A DNA stretch of 11,397 bases from an uncultured Acetatifactor sp. GTDB lineage: Bacteria; Bacillota; Clostridia; Lachnospirales; Lachnospiraceae. Where the stretch lies: the NCBI GenBank assembly GCA_910586435.1, contig CAJUGT010000030.1, positions 23,543 through 34,939 of the forward strand. Direction: 5' to 3'. Position numbers and translations under genes: made by a program. Of this stretch, positions 1-7,344 are shown piece by piece. Position 1 is the first letter of the stretch, and each line of letters starts with the position of its first letter. The notes below the pieces were generated by a model. That model did not search any database. It saw only the letters and a program-made list of their open reading frames with translations, and was not told where the DNA came from.

Positions 1-205
1 AAGCACCCGGAAGGACAATTCAGCTGCGAACTGAGCAGATGAATTATCCTTCCCGATATAAGGGTGCTGGAGAGAAGGAACGGCACTGGAAAAAAATAAT
101 CAGTTCCGGAACGAAAGCACCCGGAAGGACAATTCAGCTGCGAACTGAGCAGATGAATTATCCTTCCCGGAATAAGGGTGCTGGAGAGAAGGAACGGCAC
201 TGGAA
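1..205. repeat. Two tandem copies of a palindromic intergenic element (114-bp period)
   Basis: Copy 1 runs from the window edge to about 91 and copy 2 from 115 to 205. They differ at only two bases (near 56-58 versus 170-172). Each copy folds on itself. In copy 2, AGCACCC (116-122) pairs with GGGTGCT (176-182). Inside that, a 14-base arm (123-136) pairs with 154-167 with one mismatch (C130/A160). Eight bases (168-175) bulge out, and the loop holds a small CTGC/GCAG stem (138-141 with 149-152). Copy 1 has the same arms 114 bases earlier. A conserved tail (GGAGAGAAGGAACGGCACTG) follows each palindrome. The array may continue upstream of the window. It lies immediately before the epimerase gene. 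There is no T-run after the outer stem, so it is not a plain terminator. It could be a REP/MITE-like element or a structured RNA leader. Confidence 0.85.
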
Positions 206-219
206 TAGGAAAATCAATT

Positions 220-1146
220 ATGAAAATTTTGGTCATTGGCGGAAGTTATTTTTTCGGAAGAGTTTTTGTAATGCAGGCAGCAAAAGAGCATGACATCACA
301 GTGGTGAACAGGGGAACTTATTCCATGGCGGCTCTGGGGGTAAGGCAGATAACAGGTGACAGAAGGGAGAAGGAGCTCTGGCAGGGGTGTCAGGAGGAGT
401 ATGATGTCATTGTGGATTTCTGCGCCTATGAGAAGGGGGATATTGCCAGGGTGCTTCGGAATATGCCGGGACAGGTGAAACAGTATATTTTTATCAGCAC
501 AGTGGATGTATATAGAAGGCGGGGCATGGAGGCAAATAATGTCTCTCAGATGAGAAAAGAGGAAACAGAACCGCTGGAAACCAGAACTTTTTCGGGAGAA
601 GCCGGGAGTTATATTGCCGGAAAGGTTGCCTTGGAACAGGAAGTAAGGGAGGAATGCGGCAGGAGGGGAATTTGTCATACCATACTAAGGCCGGCCATTT
701 TGTACGGACCTTATAATTACGCGCCCAGGGAATCAGAATATATTCGCATGATGGTTCAGAATCATATCCTTCCCCGCATTACAGATGCTCAGGGAATATT
801 CCAGTTTGTCTATATAAAAGACGCAGCCGAAGCGGTGATGAAATGCCTGTTGAATGAAGGGGCCTATGGGCAGGCTTATAACCTGTGTCAGGACCAGGAT
901 GTCACTTACGGACTCTTTGCTGAGACGTTGAGAAAGGCGGCAGATGTGGAATTGGATGAAATACCGATTACCATGGAAGAAGCCCGGGAGCAGGGCATTC
1001 CGCTTCCGTTTCCGGCGACAGAGGAGGAAACGGAACTTTGTTCAAATGAGAAGAGCAAGAGGGAGCTGGGAATCAGCTATACAAGTTTTTCGGAGGGCAT
1101 GGCCAGGACATATCGCGCCTTCAAAGGGGTTTATGATATGGTGTGA
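220..1146 (+). CDS. NAD-dependent epimerase/dehydratase family protein (extended-SDR-like)
   Basis: This 308-residue protein has an N-terminal Rossmann fold that opens with MKILVIGGSYFFGR, a variant of the glycine-rich dinucleotide-binding loop (residues 7-13). It continues with VNRG after strand 2, GDRR, and DVIVDFCAY, a pattern I associate with the CSP41-like branch of NAD-dependent epimerases. The SDR catalytic pair YxxxK is present as Tyr131/Lys135 (SYIAGK), and LRPAILYGPYN follows, typical of sugar-nucleotide epimerases. The substrate cannot be read from sequence; a nucleotide sugar is likely. I chose ATG 220 because the Rossmann strand starts there and AGGA lies just upstream; an in-frame ATG at 178 would put 14 unrelated residues inside the repeat element. 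The gene is convergent with the LytTR regulator, 35 bp away. It seems cytoplasmic, with no signal peptide. Family assignment is firm, function generic. Confidence 0.88.
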   Translation: MKILVIGGSYFFGRVFVMQAAKEHDITVVNRGTYSMAALGVRQITGDRREKELWQGCQEEYDVIVDFCAYEKGDIARVLRNMPGQVKQYIFISTVDVYRRRGMEANNVSQMRKEETEPLETRTFSGEAGSYIAGKVALEQEVREECGRRGICHTILRPAILYGPYNYAPRESEYIRMMVQNHILPRITDAQGIFQFVYIKDAAEAVMKCLLNEGAYGQAYNLCQDQDVTYGLFAETLRKAADVELDEIPITMEEAREQGIPLPFPATEEETELCSNEKSKRELGISYTSFSEGMARTYRAFKGVYDMV

Positions 1147-1181
1147 AGGCAGTGTCAAAGGGGGAAATGGGCAGTTTGTGT

Positions 1182-1937
1182 TCAATGGCGGGGAATCACC
1201 TGGGGATAAGTATGTTCGCCCGTGGCATTTTTCTGCCATTTTTTTACCAGCTGTAAAATGTCCTCCTGCTTCCTCAGGGGAATCTGCACAATGGAGCCGT
1301 CGGACATAATCAGGTCGTTTCTGAGCCGTCCCGTGACATGATTCAGATTAATCACAAAACTCCGTCCTATGGGCAGAAAGTTATCTATATTATGAAAATA
1401 ATCCGCAATCTGAGACAGAGCCCCACGAAAGATAACGCTTTCAGTGGTAGTGTGTATAACGACTGTGTGCGGCTGCCCTGTTTCAAAGAATAATATTTCC
1501 CCATAGGGAATGGAGATCTCCTTTTTCTTGCGAACAAACGAAAAAGACTGCTGAGCGTTTAGAAGGACAGGGAAGCACTGTTCCAAAATGTTCAGAAGGT
1601 TAAGGTAATCAAAAGGTTTTCGCAGACAAAAGAGATGTGCTTCGTCAGATTTGTCCCCATTGTATTCCGCGTTGGAGATGGTGTATACAATGTCTCCCTC
1701 ATAGCCGTTGGATTGAAGTTCCCTGGCTATCTCCCGGCCATTTTCAATGTCAGGGGGAGTGCTGAGGAATAAGATATCCGGTTGGTGCTGCGCCTGCCTG
1801 CAAGCCGTGGATAATTCTTCGCCGGAGGCAAAAAGGTTCATCTCAATACTCAGCCCTTTTTCCCGTGAAAAGGTGGATAGAAGATGTTTAAGACGTATCG
1901 CGTCGTTTTTTGATTCCTCACATATGTAGACCAGCAT
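1182..1937 (-). CDS. LytTR-family response regulator with a receiver lacking the phosphoacceptor Asp
   Basis: The 251-residue protein has a CheY-like receiver (about 1-125) followed by a LytTR DNA-binding domain (about 132-234; EILFFETGQPHTVVIHT and FLPIGRSFVINLNHV), the AgrA/LytR architecture. The receiver keeps an acidic pair (Glu7/Glu8) and the conserved Lys (Lys107 in CLRKPF). However, the strand that normally reads FLD reads DILFLST, so the aspartate that accepts phosphate is Ser59. This suggests phosphorylation-independent control, though Asp54 and Asp63 lie nearby. The start is supported by AAGGAG (minus strand, about 1946-1951) nine bases before the ATG. The gene is divergent from the pectate lyase/kinase/binding-protein operon and is its most obvious local regulator. 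A short tail of about 17 residues follows the LytTR domain. Confidence 0.88.
   Translation of the reverse strand: MLVYICEESKNDAIRLKHLLSTFSREKGLSIEMNLFASGEELSTACRQAQHQPDILFLSTPPDIENGREIARELQSNGYEGDIVYTISNAEYNGDKSDEAHLFCLRKPFDYLNLLNILEQCFPVLLNAQQSFSFVRKKKEISIPYGEILFFETGQPHTVVIHTTTESVIFRGALSQIADYFHNIDNFLPIGRSFVINLNHVTGRLRNDLIMSDGSIVQIPLRKQEDILQLVKKWQKNATGEHTYPQVIPRH
1223..1245 (+). terminator. Weak candidate terminator for the epimerase gene, inside the convergent gene
   Basis: TGGCA (1223-1227) and TGCCA (1234-1238) form a 5-bp stem with a T-rich loop, followed by seven Ts (1239-1245). This is the right order for intrinsic termination of plus-strand transcription coming from the epimerase gene. 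The stem is short and lies within the 3' coding end of the minus-strand LytTR gene, so its efficiency is uncertain. Confidence 0.4.
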
Positions 1938-2056
1938 AGGACATTTCTCCTTATAAAAACAAAAATATACAGGTACATCAGGTACCGTCAGGCATAAAAG
2001 CTCTCTGGGTCCTGCGATAAACGCACAGACTCGAAGCCAAGTTTACATATAATTTT

Positions 2057-2130
2057 AACATCACAAGTATACCACATTGTCAAGATTTTTTTTATAACAA
2101 TTTTGCAAATTTTTCGACAATTGTGATGTT
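2057..2130. promoter_or_regulatory. Inverted pair of operator-like sites, TTGTGATGTT
   Basis: AACATCACAA (2057-2066) and TTGTGATGTT (2121-2130) are exact reverse complements of ten bases. Their centres are 64 bp apart, close to six helical turns. A second inverted pair, ATTGTC (2076-2081) and GACAAT (2116-2121), lies inside. One site is five bases upstream of the candidate plus-strand -35 box. The other overlaps the start of the candidate minus-strand transcript. This geometry suits a DNA-binding protein that controls both divergent genes, perhaps by looping. The binding protein is not known; the adjacent LytTR regulator is the first candidate. Confidence 0.55.
2066..2074 (-). promoter_or_regulatory. 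Candidate extended -10 element for the LytTR regulator gene
   Basis: Read on the minus strand, TGGTATACT is an extended -10 box (TGn followed by TATACT). A TTGACA-like sequence (2083-2078, minus strand) is too close to serve as its -35 box. The operator-like site at 2057-2066 overlaps the expected start, consistent with repression. Assignment is tentative. Confidence 0.35.
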
Positions 2131-2135
2131 TTGCA

Positions 2136-2164
2136 TTGTAATATATGTTTTTGTAAGCTAAAAT
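2136..2164 (+). promoter_or_regulatory. Candidate sigma-A promoter for the pectate lyase operon
   Basis: TTGTAA (2136-2141), a 17-bp spacer and TAAAAT (2159-2164) give a reasonable housekeeping-type promoter with a weak -35 box, as expected where an activator helps. It predicts a start near 2171 and a leader of about 100 bases before the lyase start codon. Confidence 0.5.
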
Positions 2165-2272
2165 GTATCAGAGAAAAATAATTACAGGACGAAAAATGAC
2201 GTTTTTTGCGGTCAAAGTTTGATGCTGGCTGGAAGCTGCCATGTCGCATAGAAGAAAGGGGTGGAGGAAAAG

Positions 2273-4648
2273 ATGGAAGGGAAGCAGAGGAATTGGGAAT
2301 TTGTGGCATATGGAACCAGTGTGGATTTGGCGCATAATGGTTTTCAAGGGAGTGTGGAAACGGAGGATTTGAAGATTTGGAGTCTGGGGGGAAAGGGAAA
2401 GCTGGTTCCTGCGTCCACGGACGGGCTTGCATTTTACTATACAAAGCTTGAGGCGGCAAAGGAAAACTTTACATTGACGGCAGATGTGTGCGCGGAGCAA
2501 TGGACTTTTTCCAATGGGCAGGATGGCTTTGGACTCATGGCGGCGGATGATATAGGTACTCATGGGGATGACGCCACATTCTGGAACAATTCCTATATGA
2601 CCAGTGTGACAAGGGTGGAATATAAGTATGATCCAAAGGAAGGCGCTCCATCGGATCGAGGTGTGGGATATTCTATGAAACTGGGAATCGGCGCCCAGGA
2701 GAAAAAGGGTATCACACCGCTCTCAAACCAGGAAGGGACTCAGGTGGAACATTTTCGCACTGCCATGAGAACGTTGGAAACCTCAGCGCCCAGGCAGGGA
2801 TTGGAGCCGGGGATTTACAATATTGTGGGAGCCTATACAAACCCTCCGGAAAAAATGCGTGATATTGCCAGGCTGACCCGTTTCCGCCTTTCTATCAGGA
2901 GGATGAATGACGGGTATGTCCTGGGGTATACCAATGAGCAGGGAGAAAAGACCCAGTGGAAGTATTACCACGACGATGAGGGGGACGCATTGACAAAGCT
3001 TGACAATAAGTTCATTTATGTGGGGTTTTTTGCTTCCAGAAACGCAAAGATTCATGTGGAAAACGTAACACTGGATATCATATCACCAAAGGAGGATGAG
3101 GCTCCAGTGCCCCGGCCGACGACTCTGGTTACACCTTATTGTGACATATTGTCCGCAGATGTGGCCAACAGGGAAGAATATTTACTGACGGCATATGGAA
3201 ATGCCGACGGTATGCTGAGGGTTTTTGGGGGTGAGGACCTGGAACAGAGGGATTGCGGGGAAGGAGCGGCATTTTCCGAAGATAGAGTGCGTGTGGGCCA
3301 AAATAAGGGAGCGCTTGTGGCGGAAGAGAGTATGGGGGCAGGGGTGAAAACCTGTGTGCCGGTGAAGCTGCGGAAAGGGTTGAACCATTTCCTGATTACA
3401 TTTACACCCAGGGAAGGTTATTGCCCTTCGCCCTACAAGGCATTGAAGAGCTATGAAACCATTGCGTTTCCATTTAGGGTGTCCTATGCCGTCCATGAGG
3501 GGGAAATTGTGTATGTTGGCCCTCTGGGAAGGGAAAAGGCCCTGGGTACCAGGGAAGATCCCATGGATTTGTATACGGCTGTCAAAGGGGCCATACCGGG
3601 ACAACAGCTTATCTTAATGAAAGGGAGATACGCCATGGAGAAAGCGCTGGTCATAGAGCGGGGAATGAACGGCATGCCCGGGAAACCTGTCCGTTTGGTG
3701 GCGGATAAGGGATGCAGACCGGTGCTTGATTTCCTGGGAAGGGCTGAAGGACTGGCAATTGGGGCAGATTACTGGTATTGTTTTGGGTTTGATGTGACCA
3801 ACACGGCGGCTTCCGTCAGAGGAGTCCATCTGGCAGGCAGTCATAATGTGCTGGAAGGCATTCATATCTACAGAAACGGAAGCACGGGTTTGCAGATAAG
3901 TTGTTACCATGGCAGCGACCAAAAAGAGGAATGGCCTCAGGATAATCTGGTAATCAACTGTACTTCATATCTGAACGCAGATCCGGGGTATACGGATGCG
4001 GACGGATTTGCGGCTAAGATTACGGTGGGGGAAGGAAATGTCTTTGAAGGATGTATCTCTGCGTACAATGCGGATGACGGGTTTGATCTGTTCGCCAAGG
4101 TGGAAAGGGGAGTTACCGGAAGCGTACTGATTCGCAACTGTCTGGCATTCCGCAATGGTTATGTGCTGGACGAGGATGGGAATGAGATACATGCGGGTCT
4201 GGGAAATGGATTTAAGCTGGGCGGTTCCAGCATTCCCTGCGGGCACAGGCTGAAGGACAGCATCGCTTTTGCCAACGGCGAGAAGGGGGTTGATGCCAAT
4301 AGTAGTCCGAACGTAATGGTGGAAAATGTCATATCATATAATAATGATTCCCATAATGTAGGGCTGTACACAACGGACGCTGTTAATACCTCTTTCTATG
4401 TCAGGAATGTGCTTTCTGTCAGAACAGAGGGAAATCTGCCGGATAAGCTGGAAGCGAGGGGAACCCAGGACATGGGGGATATGTATCATGAGTCGAATTT
4501 TTATTTTGATGGGAAGAAGAGTGTCAATGCCAGGGGGGTAGAAGCGGATACTTCCCGGTTTAGGGATATGGACATCCAAAAGGCGATTCATGGAGGGATT
4601 CACAGAGGAGAAGATGGAAGTATCTGTCGGGATGGTTTCCTGGAATAA
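2273..4648 (+). CDS. PL9-type pectate lyase with N-terminal accessory domain, no signal peptide
   Basis: This 791-residue protein ends in a right-handed parallel beta-helix (about 400-760). The signature residues match Dickeya Pel9A as I recall them. DADGF gives Asp577 and NADDGFDLF gives Asp601, Asp602 and Asp605; their spacing (24, 25, 28) equals that of the Pel9A calcium ligands Asp209/233/234/237. GNGFKLGG supplies Lys648 as the likely counterpart of catalytic Lys273. It should cleave polygalacturonate or oligogalacturonides by calcium-dependent beta-elimination. The N-terminal 250 or so residues (NWEFVAYGTSVD onward) look like a beta-sandwich accessory domain that I cannot name. No signal peptide or membrane segment is visible, odd for this family, so it may act on imported oligosaccharides. 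ATG 2273 has GGAGG five bases upstream; in-frame GTG 2261 would itself overlap that site. It is the first gene of the three-gene operon. Confidence 0.85.
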   Translation: MEGKQRNWEFVAYGTSVDLAHNGFQGSVETEDLKIWSLGGKGKLVPASTDGLAFYYTKLEAAKENFTLTADVCAEQWTFSNGQDGFGLMAADDIGTHGDDATFWNNSYMTSVTRVEYKYDPKEGAPSDRGVGYSMKLGIGAQEKKGITPLSNQEGTQVEHFRTAMRTLETSAPRQGLEPGIYNIVGAYTNPPEKMRDIARLTRFRLSIRRMNDGYVLGYTNEQGEKTQWKYYHDDEGDALTKLDNKFIYVGFFASRNAKIHVENVTLDIISPKEDEAPVPRPTTLVTPYCDILSADVANREEYLLTAYGNADGMLRVFGGEDLEQRDCGEGAAFSEDRVRVGQNKGALVAEESMGAGVKTCVPVKLRKGLNHFLITFTPREGYCPSPYKALKSYETIAFPFRVSYAVHEGEIVYVGPLGREKALGTREDPMDLYTAVKGAIPGQQLILMKGRYAMEKALVIERGMNGMPGKPVRLVADKGCRPVLDFLGRAEGLAIGADYWYCFGFDVTNTAASVRGVHLAGSHNVLEGIHIYRNGSTGLQISCYHGSDQKEEWPQDNLVINCTSYLNADPGYTDADGFAAKITVGEGNVFEGCISAYNADDGFDLFAKVERGVTGSVLIRNCLAFRNGYVLDEDGNEIHAGLGNGFKLGGSSIPCGHRLKDSIAFANGEKGVDANSSPNVMVENVISYNNDSHNVGLYTTDAVNTSFYVRNVLSVRTEGNLPDKLEARGTQDMGDMYHESNFYFDGKKSVNARGVEADTSRFRDMDIQKAIHGGIHRGEDGSICRDGFLE

Positions 4649-4704
4649 AGGGGAATCGCTTGGCCGGATGGCGCTTGAATCTGTGTGATATATGGGAGAG
4701 CTGT

Positions 4705-7284
4705 ATGGAAAAAAGAGGAAATCAAAGGAAAATCAATGGAAGCGTATCGTTATTCCTTTCCATTATTGTGGTATTTTGTGTGCTGGGGACGGTGGTGTTC
4801 CTGGTGGCGAGTAAAATTTCAAGGGAAATGTCAGCGTCAGCCATTCAAAATCTGAGTGAAAGTCTGGATTTGATAGAGTGTACCATTGAGGCTGTGATGA
4901 CCAGGGAGGCGGAATTTCAGGAGCTCATGGCGCAGGAGATTGCTTTGGCGCAGGATCCTGAGGCGTATATACGCGCTTATACTAAAAATCGAACCATGGT
5001 AAAACTATCCATTATCTATGCGGGAAAAACAGAAGGCATTTCCAATACAGGAGAGCCCTTTTCTGAAGACGGACTCACATTTTCCGACAAAGGAAAAGTG
5101 GGCGGACTGGCAGTTTCTGAATCTTACATGAATTATATGGGCACCTGGGCTTATACCTTAAAATGTCCCATTGTGAAAGAGGGAGAAGAAATTGCGTTTC
5201 TTTACATTGAGTATACCTATGATTCACTTGAGAGATCGCTTCCCGATGGATTTTATAATAAAAAGGCCATGCTCTATATTATGGATGCGGAGAGCGAGAG
5301 ATTTGTGTTAAAGCCCAAGGGAATGGGAGAGCGCAGCGCAGGGCATCTGAATATGGAAGACTTCTTCCGGGCAAACGATATTCAGGAGGGAAATCTTCGG
5401 GAACAGGTTGCCCAGAATATGAAAAATGGAAGTAATATTATGTTCCGACATAATATTCGCGGAAAAAGTTCACTGATTTATATATGGTCGGTGAACAATG
5501 GAACACTGTTTTTAATCGGCTATGTGCCCATAGACGCAATTCAGCAGGAAGGCAAGACTGTCAATCAAAATATATTAATTGTGGTCATAGTCATGTTAAC
5601 CGCATTTTTTCTTTGCTGTCTGTTGTATTATTTTACTCAGAGACAACAGATTAAAATCAGGCGGGAAAGGGAAGAAGAGCGGGAGATATACAATCAGCAG
5701 CTAAAGGAGGCGCTACAGGCGGCGCAAATCGCAAGCAATTCCAAGACAATGTTTTTATCCAATATGTCCCATGATATCCGCACGCCCATGAACGCAGTCA
5801 TCGGGTTTACCACATTGCTTGCGAAAGACGCGGAAAACCCGGAAAAAGTAAGGGAGTACACGAAGAAGATTATGGCCTCCGGGCAGCATTTGCTCGGCCT
5901 GATCAATGATATCCTGGACGTATCCAAGATAGAGAGCGGGAAAGTGGTACTTACGGTGGAGGAGTTTAGCTTAAGCGATCTGGTTTCTTCTGTGGATGCG
6001 ATTATACGTCCTATGGCCAATGCCAGAAGGCAGAAATTTCATGCCGAGGTCACGGGCATAGGGCATGAGCGTCTGACAGGGGACAAGACGAGGATGAATC
6101 AGATATTGATAAATTTGCTCTCAAATGCCGTGAAGTATACCCAGGAGGGCGGTAACATCTGGTTTCGCATTCTTGGAATGAAGCAGCGCTCCCCCCAATA
6201 TGAGCATATCCGAATTGAAGTACAGGACGACGGATATGGTATGACACCGGAATATCTCAAGGTGATTTTTGACGCGTTTACCAGGGCGGAGAACAGCACT
6301 ACGAACAAAGTTCAGGGCACGGGACTTGGCATGGCAATCACTAAAAACATTGTGGAACTAATGGGAGGAACCATTGACGTATCCAGTGAGGTAAATAAGG
6401 GCACGATTTTCCAGGTGGAATTAGAGCTTCGCATACCGGAAGGGCAGGCGGACAGGCGGTTATGGGAGGAAAGCGGGATTACCCAAATACTGGTAGTAAA
6501 CGACGATGAAAGGGCCTGCGATAATATTCGTGTGCTAATGAAAGATAAGGGAGTGACTGTGGATACGGCGGCCGGCACGGAACAGGCGGTTGGGCTGCTT
6601 AGGGGTGAAGAGGAATCTTATGAGGTTCTTATGATTGACTGGAGTGTTGCGGAGGCGGAAGGGATTGAGAGGGTGAAGGCAATGCAGGAGGTATTACCGG
6701 AGCGAATGCCCATTCTGTTTCTGGCAGAGTGTGATGCCGCAGGAGTGGAGGAGGCTCTTTCGCTGAAAAACGCGAAAGTTCTCAGCAAGCCTTTTTTTGT
6801 AAGCGCGTTTCTGGAAAAGGTAATGGAGATAAGGGCGGAACAGAAGGAGGAGTATACAGAGGACATTCCGGAGAGCAACAGTTTGGAAGGGCTGCGTTTC
6901 CTTGCGGCGGAAGACAATGATATCAATGCGGAAATTCTGAAAGAAATATTGTCCATTGAGGGAGCGCAATGTGAGATTGTGGAAAATGGCAAATTGGCAG
7001 TGGAACGGTTTGAACTGGCTGCGGAAGAGGAGTTTGACGCCATATTAATGGATGTTCAAATGCCGGTGATGAATGGATATGACGCCACAAGGGCAATCAG
7101 GGCTCTGGGGCGTAAGGACGCAGGGGAGATTCCCATCATTGCCATGACGGCAAACGCCTTTGTGGAAGATGAAAAAGAAGCCCTGGAAGCAGGAATGAAT
7201 GTGCATTTGACAAAGCCCATTGATGTGGAGCTGTTAAGAAAAGTGTTGTATCAGTATGTTCATGGAAAAAATAAGCATGGATGA
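4705..7284 (+). CDS. Membrane hybrid histidine kinase with two receiver domains
   Basis: The 859-residue protein has TM1 (about 14-35), an extracellular sensing region of about 250 residues (36-289, probably Cache-like), TM2 (about 290-311) and a coiled linker. A HisKA domain follows with phospho-His356 (NMSHDIRTPMN), then an HATPase domain with N-box (QILINLLSNAVKYT), DDGYGMT and GTGLGMAI motifs. Receiver 1 (about 592-705) is divergent but keeps NDD, Asp645 and the SKPF lysine. Receiver 2 (about 730-850) is canonical, with Asp783 in LMDVQMPVMNGYD. There is no HPt or DNA-binding output domain, so phosphate must leave through a separate partner. ATG 4705 has GGGAGAG just upstream; a TTG at 4660 lacks a site. 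It lies 56 bp after the lyase and 60 bp before the binding-protein gene, suggesting it senses sugar, perhaps through that lipoprotein. The ligand is inferred only. Confidence 0.92.
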   Translation: MEKRGNQRKINGSVSLFLSIIVVFCVLGTVVFLVASKISREMSASAIQNLSESLDLIECTIEAVMTREAEFQELMAQEIALAQDPEAYIRAYTKNRTMVKLSIIYAGKTEGISNTGEPFSEDGLTFSDKGKVGGLAVSESYMNYMGTWAYTLKCPIVKEGEEIAFLYIEYTYDSLERSLPDGFYNKKAMLYIMDAESERFVLKPKGMGERSAGHLNMEDFFRANDIQEGNLREQVAQNMKNGSNIMFRHNIRGKSSLIYIWSVNNGTLFLIGYVPIDAIQQEGKTVNQNILIVVIVMLTAFFLCCLLYYFTQRQQIKIRREREEEREIYNQQLKEALQAAQIASNSKTMFLSNMSHDIRTPMNAVIGFTTLLAKDAENPEKVREYTKKIMASGQHLLGLINDILDVSKIESGKVVLTVEEFSLSDLVSSVDAIIRPMANARRQKFHAEVTGIGHERLTGDKTRMNQILINLLSNAVKYTQEGGNIWFRILGMKQRSPQYEHIRIEVQDDGYGMTPEYLKVIFDAFTRAENSTTNKVQGTGLGMAITKNIVELMGGTIDVSSEVNKGTIFQVELELRIPEGQADRRLWEESGITQILVVNDDERACDNIRVLMKDKGVTVDTAAGTEQAVGLLRGEEESYEVLMIDWSVAEAEGIERVKAMQEVLPERMPILFLAECDAAGVEEALSLKNAKVLSKPFFVSAFLEKVMEIRAEQKEEYTEDIPESNSLEGLRFLAAEDNDINAEILKEILSIEGAQCEIVENGKLAVERFELAAEEEFDAILMDVQMPVMNGYDATRAIRALGRKDAGEIPIIAMTANAFVEDEKEALEAGMNVHLTKPIDVELLRKVLYQYVHGKNKHG

Positions 7285-7344
7285 TTCAGTGAATGCTCAA
7301 TGAGAGGAGATTTTCCCTTTCATAAAACGGCCGGAGGTATGGAT

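Larger units (their letters stand above)
1938..2272. promoter_or_regulatory. AT-rich divergent control region between LytTR regulator and pectate lyase operon
   Basis: These 335 bases hold no credible gene; open frames here lack ribosome-binding sites and family-like sequence. The central part (about 2040-2165) is very AT-rich and carries candidate promoters for both directions plus an inverted operator-like pair, listed separately. The part nearest the LytTR gene has two exact CAGGTAC copies (1970-1976, 1979-1985) and a related CAGGCAT (1989-1995), about one helical turn apart, in its presumed 5' leader. The part nearest the lyase is a leader of about 100 bases without a clear strong hairpin. 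It ends in GGAGG (2263-2267), five bases before ATG 2273. Confidence 0.7.

Noticed and set aside
1..205. Tandem repeats as a CRISPR array
   Set aside because: Only two copies, unit of about 91 bases, and a long internal palindrome instead of a 24-40 base repeat with unique spacers. No cas-like gene is present.
39..293. 84-codon ORF across the repeats
   Set aside because: Its first half is a direct translation of the repeated DNA and it then overlaps the epimerase gene in another frame; no ribosome-binding site or family-like sequence.
944..1309. 121-codon plus-strand ORF
   Set aside because: It overlaps the epimerase 3' end and the antisense of the LytTR gene, with a low-complexity Arg-rich product and no start signal.
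2261..2275. GTG 2261 as the lyase start
   Set aside because: The GGAGG site starts at 2263, inside this GTG's own coding sequence, and fits ATG 2273 with five-base spacing.
2061..2563. Two minus-strand ORFs upstream of and within the lyase gene
   Set aside because: Both are largely antisense to the lyase and run through the AT-rich promoter region. The products look like shadow translations without recognisable domains.
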